Part shown: piece by piece, positions 31,292 through 43,059 of the stretch | Layout: each line of letters opens with the position of its first letter | How positions within the stretch are numbered: the first letter of the stretch is position 1 | Origin: Cephalotus follicularis | Lineage: Eukaryota > Streptophyta > Magnoliopsida > Oxalidales > Cephalotaceae | NCBI GenBank assembly: GCA_001972305.1 | Contig: BDDD01001680.1 | Location: 65,388-129,387, forward strand | Reading direction: 5' to 3' | DNA: 64,000 nt | Translations under genes and position numbers: made by a program | The notes under the pieces: generated by a model | The model's input: the letters and a program-made list of their open reading frames with translations, nothing else | What the model was told of the DNA's origin: nothing | Databases searched by the model: none

Positions 31292-33542
31292 TGTCACGCC
31301 CCGAATCATGGGTTGGGCCCCACGACCCGACATGTGGCAATCCGTACATTCCCTTGTCTAATGTCAGACCATAAAAAAATTAAAATATAAAAATCATCAT
31401 AAATCATTTATATAATGTGTGGATATACATACCCAATTCAAAATAAGGAAAATACTCTACGACAAACTAGCAGGTTATATAATTAAATACATAATTATCC
31501 TCTGCAAATCCGTCCTCTGAAGTGCACTGCCGAGGAGAAGGAACTTACACTTCTATTTATCCTTGTTGCTGCTGAGGTGCTCCACTAAAGACTGGACCTG
31601 TACCTGAACCTGGCCCATTCAGAGAATGGGTCAGCAACCCAAGGGGTTGTGTAGGAAACCACATGTATGACACATGCCAGAGGAGCAAACAATGAAAACA
31701 GAGGAAAGCGTGCATGCCATAACATAAGTGCATACCACAATATATCATAACACATAAGCCATTCGTTGTCCTCAGACTACTCTACTCAAGCCATACATAT
31801 CAATCACATATATAACATTACACAGAGGAGTCAAGTCTAGTATCCTATGGTCTGGCCATCTATAAGGTTCACCTCTGCACTCACCTGCCAGCGAAATTCA
31901 CTCTCGGGATCCCCTGTCGAGCAGAATTCGCCCTTTGCTCACCTGCTCCATGGAAGTCACCCTTTAGATCACCTGCTATCGGTGGAATTCACCCTTAGGT
32001 TCGCCCTTCTTGCCAGTTCACCCGAGGATCACCTGCCTAGCAGAGTTCACCTGCTCGGCAGAATTCTCCTCATTTGGGCTCACTGCTTGGGACGATCTCT
32101 ATGTGGATTCACTCCTTAAGTTCACATATCATAAGACGTCTCAAATCCATCATATATCCTTTGGTAGAGGAGGAACTCTGCTCGGCAATGCACTAGCCCT
32201 TCGTCAGCTCAGCGCCCATAGCGCTATGCATTGCTCCCCATACTTATACTTGGTGTGCTCTTATACAAATCCTTTAGGCAAAGGAGGAACTCTGCTCTAT
32301 TCGGACTCTTGGTCCAGCTTGGCGCTCCTCAGGCGCTCTACCTTACTCTTCATTCTTTCTTGTACTTGGGGAAAAGATCATCTCCAAAGCATTAGTCGCC
32401 TCTGGCCTTTATGACTGAGGAGGTCCTCGGACTAGTCCTCATCGGACAAGTCATACTAGGTCACCTAGGCTCCTTGGGAACATTTTCTCCTCGAAAATAT
32501 GCTCCTCGGCCATTATGCTCCTCGGACATTTACCTTAATGACCTTGGACGCATGCTTGGGGATCCTCGATCACATGCTTGGGATCCTCGAGCACATGCTT
32601 TAGGATCCTCTGACGCATGCTTTGGGATCCTCTAACACATGCTTTGGGATCCTTTGACGCATGGTCAGGTATGCTTGGACGCATACTTTGGTGTCCTTGG
32701 CACCTTTGTACCCTGGCATTATGTTGCTCAAGCATATGCTCCTTAGGCACACACTAGCGCTGGTTGGACACATAGTCCTCCTCGGACACACCAGCGTTGC
32801 TCTGCATTTAGTTCATTTCTAAGTGCTTCTAAGCACAGAGGCGTCGCCAGATATCAAATTTCGATAGAGAAGGGCAGAATCCTAGTCTATCAGCCACAAA
32901 CAAATAAGAACAACACACAACCACGCATACATTCAATCAATCAACCAAAGCAAACAACACACACAAACACACACATGTTGATAGGCTCTCAAACATGAAG
33001 CAACCTACCTGGAGAACGGTTGGAAACGGAGATGGTCTGGTTCCTTCTTAAATTCTGGACTTCCCTCTGGCCGAGGACTGCTACACGCTTAGATTGCCTT
33101 TTTCCTTCACTGTTGCACGATTTCCTTTGCTTCCAGGAGATGAGTATATATATATGGGAGTGCAGAAGGCATGGGAATCCTCGGAAGAGTACCCATCTTG
33201 TCTTCTTCCTCCTCACTTTGCCAACATCCGGTCCCATCTTCCACCATTCTCGCCTTTCTCTTGATTTATCTAGAAAGTGTGCAAGAAAATGCCAAAAGCG
33301 TGTCTCCCGGGCTCCTTTCTCCATTTATACATATGAAATGAAGGTTCTAGAATTCTCTAGCCAATTTCCAACGGTTGCAGGCTGTACTTGGCATTTTGGG
33401 CCGACTATTGCAATTGGGTCTCTCATACATCCTTCACTTTTGAGCCCAATACCATAAAATGTCATAATCCAAAATTGGCCCGATGGGAAGAATAGTTCCC
33501 CAAGCTCAATATTAATACCTTATAATATTTATGGTCATTATA
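31292..33542 (-). mobile_element. Gypsy-2 3' LTR
   Basis: Aligns to 38442-40704 along its length. It contains short GGCGGAATTCACC-type repeats (31860-32110), the 22-bp array, and a minus-strand TATA (complement of ATATATATATGGG near 33155). ORFs in it are unsupported. Confidence 0.9.
32551..32672. repeat. 22-bp array in the Gypsy-2 LTR, six copies
   Basis: CATGCTTTGGGATCCTCTGACG-type units start at 32551, 32573, 32594, 32616, 32638 and 32660. The other LTR keeps the same six at 39715, 39737, 39758, 39780, 39802 and 39824, so the array predates insertion. Confidence 0.85.
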
Positions 33543-34643
33543 TCCTCCCCTCCTTATAGAAATATCGTCCCGAGATTTCCTTAGATGAGAATAAATGAGG
33601 GTACTTAGCCTGCATATCATCTTCTATTTCCCAGGTAGCTTCTTCCACTCCGTGGTATTGCAACAATACCTTTACCAACGGAATGGTTTTGCTCCTTAAC
33701 TGCTTGATTCGTCGGTCGAGGATCTGGACAGGTATCTCCTCAAAACTCATATCCGTTCTCAACTCCAGTGGCTCCCATTGTAGCACATGAGAAGGGTCAG
33801 GGTGATACTTCCTCAGCTTTGAAACATGAAACACATCGTGTACACCGTCCAGGCTGGGTGGTAAGGCAAGTCGATAAGCAACAGTACCCACTCTTTCAAG
33901 GATCTCAAAAGGTCCTATAAATCGAGGGGCTAACTTTCCTTTCTTGCCAAACCTCATAATTCCTTTAGTCAGAGAGACTTTAAGGAATACATGATCGCCC
34001 ATTACGAACTCCAATCTTGCCTGTGGTGGTCTGCATAGCTTTTCTGTCTGCTTTGTGCTGTAAGAAGTCTATCACGTATAGCCTTTGCCTTCTTAGTTTT
34101 CTCTTGTACAAGTTTGGGGCCCACTAGACTCTGTTCGCCCACTTCAAACCAACAGATCGGGGTTCTACATTTCCGTCCATAGAGAGCCTCGAACGGTGCC
34201 ATTCCAATACTTGCATGATAACTGTTGTTATACGAGAACTCTACTAATAGTAGATGGTCTTCCCAACTACCTCCCCAATCCAAAACACAGGCTCATAGAA
34301 TGTCTTCCAGAGTCTGAATGGTCCTCCCAGACTGTCCATCAGTCTGGGGGTAAAAAACTGTGCTGAAGTTAAGCTGAGTACCAAAAGCTTCTTGGAGTTT
34401 CTTCCAGAACCGCGATGTAAAACGAGTGTCTCTATCAGACACCACGCTGAGTGGTACTCCATGAAGCTTTATAATTTCAGCAACATACAGATTTGCTAGC
34501 TGTGTGAGAGAATCATTCGTCTTGATCGCAAGAAAATGAGCTGATTTGGTGAAGCGATCAACAATTACCCATATTGCATCACAACTATTCCTCGTTCTGG
34601 GTAGTCCTGTTCCAAATCCATGATGACGTGTTCCCATTTCCAC
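33538..34643 (-). pseudogene. pol: Gypsy-2 integrase with chromodomain-type tail
   Basis: 34293-34643 has the DDE core with the second Asp intact (VVSDRDTRF), but the Glu of the GQSER word is Gly (GQSGRT), so catalysis is probably lost. 34002-34283 follows in another frame (SYNNSYHASIGMAPFEALYGR). 33538-34014 carries the C-terminal fold ([10 protein letters not shown]) and a chromodomain-like block ([21 protein letters not shown] begins it). Frame changes occur near 34010 and 34285. Confidence 0.88.
33543..33557 (-). other. Gypsy-2 polypurine tract
   Basis: Plus-strand TCCTCCCCTCCTTAT is the complement of a purine run adjoining the 3' LTR. The integrase frame runs through it and stops just inside the LTR. 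Confidence 0.75.
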
Positions 34644-35275
34644 TGTGCCATAGGCAATGGTTGCAACAATCCAACCGGTTTTTGATGTTCTGCTTTAACC
34701 TGTTGGCATGTCAAACAGGAAGCAACATACTCAGCTATCTCCTTCTTCATGTTGTTCCACCAATAGTTCATCTTTAGATCTCGGTACATCTTGGTACTTC
34801 CCGGATGTACGGAGAAACTGGAGTGATGCGCTAGTGACAACAGTTCACCTTTCAGCTCTTTATCATTATGAACACATATTCTGCCCTTATATCTGATCAA
34901 TCCGTCACCTTGAATAGAGAAATCCAGTTTTAACCCTCCGTGCTCGCTCAAAGCTATCTTGAGCAGATTTCCATCATTACTCTGAGCTGCACAGATCTGG
35001 TCCATTAACCATGGACGCATATGAATATAAGCAATGGTAAGGCAAGCCAATCGACGACTGAGGGCCTCTGCAACAACATTAGCTTTGCCTGGATGGTATT
35101 GTATTTCACAGTTATAGTCATTAAGTAATTCCATCCATCTTCGCTGTCTCATATTCAGGTCATTCTGTGAGAACAAGTACTTTAGGCTTTTGTGATCGGT
35201 GTACACCTCAAACTTCGTTCCATATAAATAATGCCTACATTTACGCAGCGCGAACACTATAGCCGCTAATTCCAA
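34644..35275 (-). pseudogene. pol: Gypsy-2 RNase H end and integrase zinc region
   Basis: Reads [18 protein letters not shown], then [14 protein letters not shown] and the [14 protein letters not shown] linker, followed by an HHCC region ([15 protein letters not shown] ... CLTCQQVK) ahead of the integrase core. Confidence 0.88.
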
Positions 35276-36220
35276 ATCATGCGTGGGATAGTTCTCCTCC
35301 TAGGGCTTAAGCTTCCTTGAGGCGTATGCGATCACTCTTCCATTCTGCATAAGGACACATCCCAGGCCACTGTCTGATGCGTCACTATATATCACAAAGG
35401 CTTCATTGCCCACTGGTAAGGCTAGGACTGGCGTAGAAGTTAGATGATGCTTCAATTCTTGGAAACTTTGTTCTCAAGCATCATCCCATACAAATGCCAC
35501 ATTTTTCTATGTCAATCGGGTCAGAGGTGTAGCTATCTTTGAAAATCCTTCCACAAATCGATAGTAATATCCTACCAAGCCGAGAAAGCTCCGTACTTCC
35601 GTCAAATTCGTTGGTCGCTTCCATCCCTTTACCGCTTCGATCTTTGTAGGATCTACTCACAATCCTGCATTGGATATAACATGACCAAGGAATGTTACCT
35701 CTGATAACCAAAATTCACACTTGCTAAACTTGGCATATAACTGGTGGTCTCTGAGAGTTCGCAATGCCAAGTGCAAATGTTCTCCATGCTCTTCCATGGA
35801 CTTAGAATATATCAGGATATCATCAATAAACACCACTATAAACTGATCAAGATATGGACTGAATATTCTATTCATCAGGCTCATAAATGCAGCAGGGGCG
35901 TTGGTCATCCCAAAGGGCATCACAACAAATTCATAATGTCCATATCGTGATCTAAAGGCAGTCTTCGGAACATCTTCTGCCCTTACTCTGAGTTAATGGT
36001 ATCCCGATCTTAAATCCAATTCAGAAAACACTGAAGATCTCTGCAGCTGATCAAACAGATCATCAATGTGCGGTAGCAGATATTTGTTCTTGACTGTCAC
36101 TTTATTCAGCTGTCGGCAATCAATACACATCCGTAATGGTCCATCTTTCTTCTTAATAAACAAGACCGGTGCTCCCAACGGGGATACACTTGGTCTGATG
36201 AAACCTTTATCCAATAACTC
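35276..36220 (-). pseudogene. pol: Gypsy-2 reverse transcriptase
   Basis: 35993-36214 is the N-terminal part ([34 protein letters not shown]). 35657-35923 has [12 protein letters not shown] and the catalytic FIDD. 35300-35650 continues into thumb and RNase H with stops. Breaks lie near 35925-35990 and 35660. Confidence 0.88.
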
Positions 36221-36901
36221 CTATAATTGTACTTTCAATTCCTTTACTTCAGGAGGGGCCATCCGGTAAGGAGCTGTCGATATGGGGGCTATTCCTGGCA
36301 AAACATCTATAACAAACGCCACATCTCTCTCAGGAGGTAAGGACGTTAGCTCTTCCGGAAACACATCCGGGTATTCACAAACCACAGGAACATCCTCCAA
36401 CTTCGGTATCCATTTGCTGTCATCCATAACATGCGCCAGGTAAGCAGTACAACCCTGTCTCAAGAGTCTGTCAGCCTGGATAAAAGATATCATAGAAACT
36501 AGTTGATGCTTTAACGTCCCTATTAACTGGAACAGAGACTGTCCTGGCAAATGGAAGGTTACAACCTTCCCATTACAATCCACAAGTGCATAATGTGCTG
36601 ACAGCCAATCCATACCGAGAATCATATCAAGATCGCCCATTGGCAATACTATGAGGTCTGCCGGAAGAACATGTCCGAAAATCTCGATAGCACAAGATCT
36701 ACACACCCACCGGAAGGTAACCGACTCTCCTACTGGTGTGCTGACCTCTATCACAAAAGGTAAAGGCTCGGGCTCGACATTCATACAACTTATAAAATGA
36801 GAGGCAACATATGAATGGGATGAGCCTGGATCAATCAAAGTTCGTGCCAAAAGCTGAGATATATATACCATACCTCCAATCACTGAGGTTGATCCAGACA
36901 C
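36221..36901 (-). pseudogene. pol: Gypsy-2 protease and linker to RT
   Basis: A retroviral-type aspartic protease domain; the active site reads DPGSS (normally DSGSS or DTGAS), so the catalytic Asp is kept but the following residue is Pro. MDLDMILGMDWL-type flap text and CEYPDVFPEELTSLPPER follow. A stop ends it at 36221, where RT begins. Confidence 0.85.
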
Positions 36902-37015
36902 GGCTCGTTAATCCATAGCATATACTCTGCCTTGTACCATAGGCGCCAATCCCATCGGCTGTTTGCCACAGTCTCCTTGTGAACTGGTGCTAGGTCGACC
37001 TGGTTGGAAACTTCC

Positions 37016-37237
37016 TTATGATCGATTCGATCCTTGCCCAGTTTGATCTCCTATGTTAGTTCTGTTATGGGGACATTCCGCAACTATATGGTCTGGAGTT
37101 CCACAACTCCAACACCGACCATCCTTCCACCAGAAGTCATCTAAAACATGGTTGGTATGTCCACAGTGTACACAGGGTTCAACAGACTCCTGTTCATCAT
37201 CAGCAGGTCTAGAAGAACCTCCTTGCGAAGTCATCAT
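37016..37237 (-). pseudogene. gag: Gypsy-2 gag zinc knuckle
   Basis: CVHCGHTNH and CWSCGTPDHIVAEC are visible; the second is an intact CX2CX4HX4C knuckle. It lies between gag and protease as expected. Confidence 0.8.
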
Positions 37238-37521
37238 TTGCTGTCATCTTCGTCGTGAATCACGACCCGACCTTCTTTGCGGAGAACCACGAGATTGCAT
37301 TCCCAACCTTGAAGGTCCTGTTGGGCTACAAATACTGTGGGGGGATTCACCCTGCCTTGGACTACTGTGATATCCGGACATGCAGGATTTATTACTACTC
37401 CCCGAACTTCTTCTCGACTGCTCACCAGAAGGGGCAAGTCTCTGATTGCCTGTCTGAATTTACAAATTCTGAAATCACTGAGCCAAGGCTTCAACTTCTC
37501 GTGCCCAGATAGACAGATCAA

Positions 37522-38332
37522 AGAAGGATCGTAAATACAGGGGCACTAACTTCTCTTGGATGTCAGGTCAAAGTTCTCCAAGAAACTTCTTAGCTTTCCT
37601 TGACTCTGTGTTTACCATGTATGGAGCTATCCTTGATAACTCAATGAACTTAGTCTCATATTGGGATACTGTCATATCTCCCTGTGTCAGGCATAGGAAT
37701 TCAGCCTCTCTCTTATCAATCTCCACCTCGGGATAGAATCTATCATTAAACTCTGCCTTAAAAGCATCCCAATAGTGCGTCTCCCCGGAAGACTCAATCA
37801 TCTTCCACCAATGCTCTGCTTCGCCTTGTAACATATATGTTGCAAATAGAACCTTCTGCGAGTCAGAGCAACCCATGACTCAAAAGATCTTATCCAATTG
37901 CATTAGCCATCTCTCAGCCTATATAGAATTACTATCTACAGGTGAAGGCTGGAGGGTTTAGCTTTAAGAATCCGATCACGGGGTTCTCTCATCGTGAAGC
38001 CTGGTCAACAGATCTTCTCGCTGCTTCAGTCTGCCTGACAGGTCTAACAGCTGACGTCTGTTCATGTACCTCTGCTGCACGCCTAGCTGGTACAGCAGTA
38101 AGTGGTTGTTCTTCTTCATCCGGTTGCCCTTGCATAAATTCATGCATTTGACTTATCATCTCACGCATTCTCCTCATAAATCCTCTAGGTTCATGTCGTG
38201 TAGGGGCAGCAGCTTCAGCTTCTTGAGCCACATTTACTTCTTCTTGTCTTTCCGTATCCCTATTCGTAGGGTACGCCTTGTCGACGACCCAGCTCTCACT
38301 CCTCGTGCAGCTCTACTTCGTCGTCCTTCCAT
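37522..38332 (-). pseudogene. gag: Gypsy-2 gag N-terminal and capsid parts
   Basis: A likely start ATG ends at 38332 (Arg-rich MEGRRSRAARG). The frame is lost by about 38230 and resumes as 37989-38231 (MRRMREMISQMHEFMQG). 37568-37876 has the capsid core (LQGEAEHWWKMIES, FKAEFNDRFYP, ETKFIELSRIAPYM). Several frameshifts. Confidence 0.82.
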
Positions 38333-38425
38333 ACTGATTCACATATAGGAACGAGCCAATATCTGCACATATATCTTAACTCCACTTGCCAACGGTCCTA
38401 TTCCGGCATATCCATAATAGTACAA

Positions 38426-38436
38426 CTCTAATACCA
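38426..38436 (-). other. Gypsy-2 primer binding site
   Basis: Plus-strand CTCTAATACCA is the complement of TGGTATTAGAG, one base different from the initiator tRNA-Met site TGGTATCAGAG, five bases from the 5' LTR. Confidence 0.8.
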
Positions 38437-38441
38437 AAACT

Positions 38442-40704
38442 TGTCAAGCCCTGAATAGTGGGTTAGGCCCCACAACCTAACACGTGGCAATCCGTACATT
38501 TCCTTGTCCAATGTCAAACCATAAAAAAAATTAAAACATAAAAATCATCATAAATCATTTATATAATGTGTGGATATACAGACCCAGTTCAAAATAAGGA
38601 AAATACTCTTATACAAACCAGGAGGTTATATAATTAAATACATAATTATCCTCTGAAAATCCGTCCTCTAAAGTGCACTGAAGAGGAGAAGGAACTTACA
38701 CTTCTCTTTATCCTTGCTACTGCCGAGGTGCTCCACTAAAGCCTGGACCTGTACCTGAACCTGGCCCATTCAGAGAATGGGTCAGCCACCAAAGGGGTTG
38801 TGTAGGAAACCACATGTACGGCACATACCAGAGGAGCAAACAATGAAAACAGAGGAAAGCGTGCATGCCATAACATAAGTGCAGACCACAATATATCATA
38901 ACACATAAGCCATTCCTTGTCCTCGGACTACTCTACTCAAGCCATACATATCAATCACATACATAACATTACACAGAGGAGTCAAGTCCGGTATCCTACG
39001 GTCTGGTCATCTATAAGGTTCACCTCTGGGCTCACCTGCCAGTGGAATTCACTCTCGGGATCCTCTGTCGAGCGGAATTCACCCTTTGCTTACCTGCTCC
39101 GCGGAAGTCACCCTTGAGATCACATGCTATCGGCGGAATTCACCCTTAGGTTTACCCTTCTAGCTAGTTCGCCCGAGGATCACCTGCCTAGCGGAGCTCA
39201 CCCCTTTGGTTCACCTGCTCGGCGGAATTCTCCTCATTTGGGCTCACTGCTTGGGACGATTTCTATGTGGATTCACTCCTTAAGTTCACCTATCATAGGA
39301 CGTCTCAAATCCATCATAGATCGTTTGGCAGGGGAGGAACTCTGCTCAGCAATGCACTGGCCCTTCATCAGCTCAGCGCCCTTAGCGCTATGCATTGCTC
39401 CCCATACTTATACTTGGTCTGCTCTTATACAAATCCTTTAGGCAAAGGAGGAACTCTGCTCTGTTTGGACTCTTGGTCCGGCTTGGCGCTTCTTAGGCGC
39501 TCTACCTTACTCTTCATTCTTTCTTGTACTTGGGGAAAAGATCATCTCAAAAGCATTAGTCACCTCTAGCCTTTATGACTGAGGAGGTCCTCGGACTAGT
39601 CCTCTTCGGACAAGTCATACTAGGGCACCTCAGCTTTTTGGGAACATTTGCTCCTCGGCAATATGCTCCTCGGCCGTTATGCTCCTCAGACATTTTCCTT
39701 AATGACCCTGGACGCGTGCTTGGGGATCCTCGGTCACATGCTTGGGATCCTAAGACTCATACTTTAGGATCCACTGACGCATGCTTTGGGATCCTCTAAC
39801 ACATGCTTTGGGATCCTTTAACGCATGGTCAGGTATGCTTGGACGCATACTTTGGTGTCCTCAGCACCTTTGTACCCTGGCATTATGTTGCTCAGGCATA
39901 TGCTCCTTAGGCACACACTAGCGCTGGTTGGACACATAGTCCTCCTCGGACGCACTAGGCCTGCACTGCATTTACTTCATTTCTAAGTGCTTCCAAGCAC
40001 AGAGGCATCGCCAGACATCAAATTTTGACAAAGAAGGGCAGAATCCTAGTCTATCAGTCACAAACAAATAAGAACAACACACAACCACGCATACATTCAA
40101 TCAATCAACCAAAGCAAACAACACACACAAACACACACATGCTGGTAGGCGCTCGAACATGAAGCAACCTACCTGGAGAACGGTTGGAAATGGAGATGGC
40201 CTGGTTCCTTCTTAAATTATGGACTTCCCTCTGACCGAGGACTGCTACACCCTTAGATTGCCTTTTTCCTTCACTCTTGCACGATTTCCTTTGCTTCTAG
40301 GAGATGGGTATATATATATGGGAGTGCAGGAGGTGTGGGACTCCTCGGAAGAGTACCCATCTTGTCTTCTTCCTCCTCACTTTGCCAACATCCAGTCCCA
40401 TCTTCCACCATTCTCGCCTTTCTCTCGATTTCTCTAGAGAGTGCAAGAAAATGCCTAAAGCGTGTCTCCCGGGCTCCTTTCTCCCTTTATACATATGAAA
40501 TGAAGGTTCTAGAATTCTCTAGGAAATTTCCAACGGTTGTAGGCTGTACTTAGCATTTTGGGACAACTATTGCAATTGGGTCTCTCATACATCCTTCACT
40601 TTTGAGCCCAATACCATAAAATGTCATAATCCAAAATCGGCCCAATGGGAAGAATAGTTCCCCAAGCCCAATATTAATGCCTTATAATATTTAGGGCCAT
40701 GACA
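38442..40704 (-). mobile_element. Gypsy-2 5' LTR
   Basis: TGTCAAGCCCTG...GGGCCATGACA, matching 31292-33542 with scattered substitutions. The 22-bp array is at 39715-39836 and a minus-strand TATA lies near 40312. Confidence 0.9.
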
Positions 40705-41040
40705 TCAGTAATGCTTTTGCATTATCAACAGCACTTTTCAAACTCAATTTTTCTTAAATCACTGTTTAGTAAAGTTTTAGCAAAAGTACTTTTGTTTTTA
40801 ATAGGTGCAAAAGCACTTTTCAAACTGGTCTGGTGAGGCCAGTTCGAAAAGTGCTTTTGCCAACCACATATTTACATAGCATCATAATTTAATGTCCATT
40901 TCAGTCATTTAAAATATCTACAATAGTTTCAAAAATATATTTACCAAACACATATTTACTCCAGAAGCACTTTTCAACTTCCTCACAGCACTTTTGATAA
41001 CAGCACTTTTACGAAACACACAGCATTACCAAACATACCC
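40705..41040. mobile_element. MITE (main part; first 10 bases at 31282-31291)
   Basis: Outer ends CTTGTTTGGT (31282) and ACCAAACATACCC (41028-41040) are imperfect inverted repeats, flanked by TAAGTG at 31276-31281 and 41041-41046. The body has many AGCACTTTT words in both orientations and a near-perfect hairpin at 40807-40860 (24-base arms, 22 matches, 6-base loop). Total about 346 bp once Gypsy-2 is set aside; no ORF. It fits a non-autonomous DNA transposon, possibly hAT-like; the superfamily is not certain. Confidence 0.75.
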
Positions 41041-43041
41041 TAAGTGTATAACTTAGATTTTACTCAAAGTTGTATCAAATCCAAGACACGACCTAAATTG
41101 TAAGTCCATAAATGTCCATAACCCTCGTAGGATCTCTAATCAATATCCAACTAGACCATACAGACTCAACAGGTTAAGGAAAAACCACGCAAGTCACGAG
41201 TTTATCTACCAAAATAGTAACTTGCACAACAAGGAAGTTTGAGCCAATTACCTAGCCTTCAAGATCCTTCCTTCAAGTTTCCAATCTAAAACTTCAAGCT
41301 TGAATCCTCAAGCTTCAAAGTCCTTCAAAACAGCAATAATCCAGCAAGTTCAAAACCTCCAATTAAATCTGTGACTTAGGCGCCAAGTTAGGGTTTGTGG
41401 CGCAAAGGTTCTATTACACAATAAGTGGTCTTCAAGCTTCCGTTCTTACTCCAAATATTTTTCAAATATTTTAGCCTAGCTTTCTATGGACACAATCCTA
41501 ATCTAGGATCAATGTAGGAAGATGAGGGCTTCAAAGAAAAGTCAAACTCCACCTATAAAGATCAAAGTATTGTGTAGGAAATAGGTAGAAGTTTTTAATA
41601 TTCTTCCTTTCAATTTTCTTGCTCTCAATGGCGCCTCACCAGTGGCTTGAAGATAAGAGAATAAGGGAATAGCGCTGGCCTCTAAGGATGAGCAAGAGGT
41701 AATCAAACTTCTAATTACAATTCCTTTCTTATGTGCTAGTGGACACATGCCACTAATGGAGCTTGGTGGAACCATTACAAGATGACACATATAAGCCATA
41801 TATCCAAGTGTCATCACTAGTACACATAACACCGCAAGGTGACAAGTGTTCTCACATGTCACCGCAAGGTGACGCGTGTTCTCACATGTCACCGCAAGGT
41901 GACATGTGTCCATACATGTCACCGCAAGGTGCGACCCAAAAGCCCAGAATAAAATAGGTAACAGCGATAAATTACCGTAGCGTCCCCACGCACAGGTAAA
42001 GTTACCGTAAATAGTCCCCGACTATTGTAAGACCCTGAAATCATGTCCGACATATTCCAGGTGTGAAAATTAATCCCCAATTAATTTCCCACATTTGAAG
42101 TCAGTTTTCGACACATCCAGTACTTTATCCTGACAACAGTTGCCGTGTACTTTATCCCTCTTCATCCTCGGCTCTGATAGCAACCTAGGGTAAGGACATG
42201 TGTCAACCCTAGTTTTGCTGGTATCTATAATTTTGTTATGACTATCGGCAAACCTTTCCAAAAACCCAAGTTTCCAGCTTGCCGAAACCTGGCCAGGTAT
42301 TTCAAAGTCCATAATGAATACAGATACTATAGAGCCAATCACCCTCACATTAGGTGTTACAATTCCTTATTGTGCACTCGCTTACATTCATATAAATTCC
42401 TGTAAGACCCAAAAGCCACCTGTTTGCCAGCCCCGCGAAAGAACTGGGTAGGGTGGAAATCAAAGACAAATAGTCTTTACATAATGTAGAGCAGCCGCTC
42501 AGGTCTTGGGATCGACAAGTCCTTGAAGGACCTGCTAGGCTCGTAAAGCCTTTACACTACTATCACATATGGGAAATTCTACTGACACAGGATATGTGAC
42601 CATCCAAATAGAATTCCCATGGTGGGTCAAGTTCAGTGTACATACTCCCAGCACGCACCCCGCATTAGCTTTAGGGTTCCTCCCAAGTGACAATGAGATA
42701 CTCCACCCTCCAACCCGCGGGAGTAAGCTTAACGCGGCAAGTCTAACTGGTTCACTAATGCTCTATATAAGTGAACCTATAACTTGGAACGGTTTAGTCA
42801 CAAGGAATAAGGGAGTCGTTCTCATAGCCCCCCAACTCGACATCCAACCCTTAATGTGACTGGGCACCATATATGTAAGCAAGTAATATGCTTCAATTAT
42901 GTGATAAAACATAAACAGTATGCCATAATTAAAAGATACTTTGCACAAAGTAATATGAACAGAATAAGACTGTATATACAATGAGCGGAGTATAAGTATA
43001 ATATCCACCGAGTAGCTTGATTGGTCTCACTCTCTATAACA
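41041..43041 (-). mobile_element. Copia-2 3' LTR, main part
   Basis: Resumes the LTR text interrupted at 31281 (GTGTATAACTTAGATTTTAC) and ends TCTCTATAACA, followed by the polypurine-tract complement ATCTCTCACTTA. Matches 51175-53010 of the 5' LTR, which has an internal loss around 52680. Confidence 0.88.
41831..41931. repeat. 30-bp array, four copies
   Basis: ACCGCAAGGTGACATGTGT units start at 41831, 41861, 41891 and 41921. The 5' LTR has only two such units (near 51961 and 51991). Confidence 0.88.
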
Positions 43042-43059
43042 ATCTCTCACTTATCCCTC

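Larger units (their letters stand above)
31292..40704 (-). mobile_element. Gypsy-2: Tekay/Del-like chromovirus, minus strand
   Basis: Two LTRs of about 2.25 kb with ends TGTCACGCCCC / GGTCATTATA and TGTCAAGCCC / GGGCCATGACA, a polypurine tract, a PBS, and gag-PR-RT-RH-INT-chromodomain in order. It sits between the two halves of a MITE (10 bases at 31282-31291 and the rest at 40705-41040). Flanks TTGGT and TCAGT agree at three of five bases, so the TSD is imperfect. Confidence 0.92.

Noticed and set aside
32535..32750. Repeat-peptide frame in the Gypsy-2 LTR
   Set aside because: Follows from the 22-bp array; not kept in the same frame in the other LTR.
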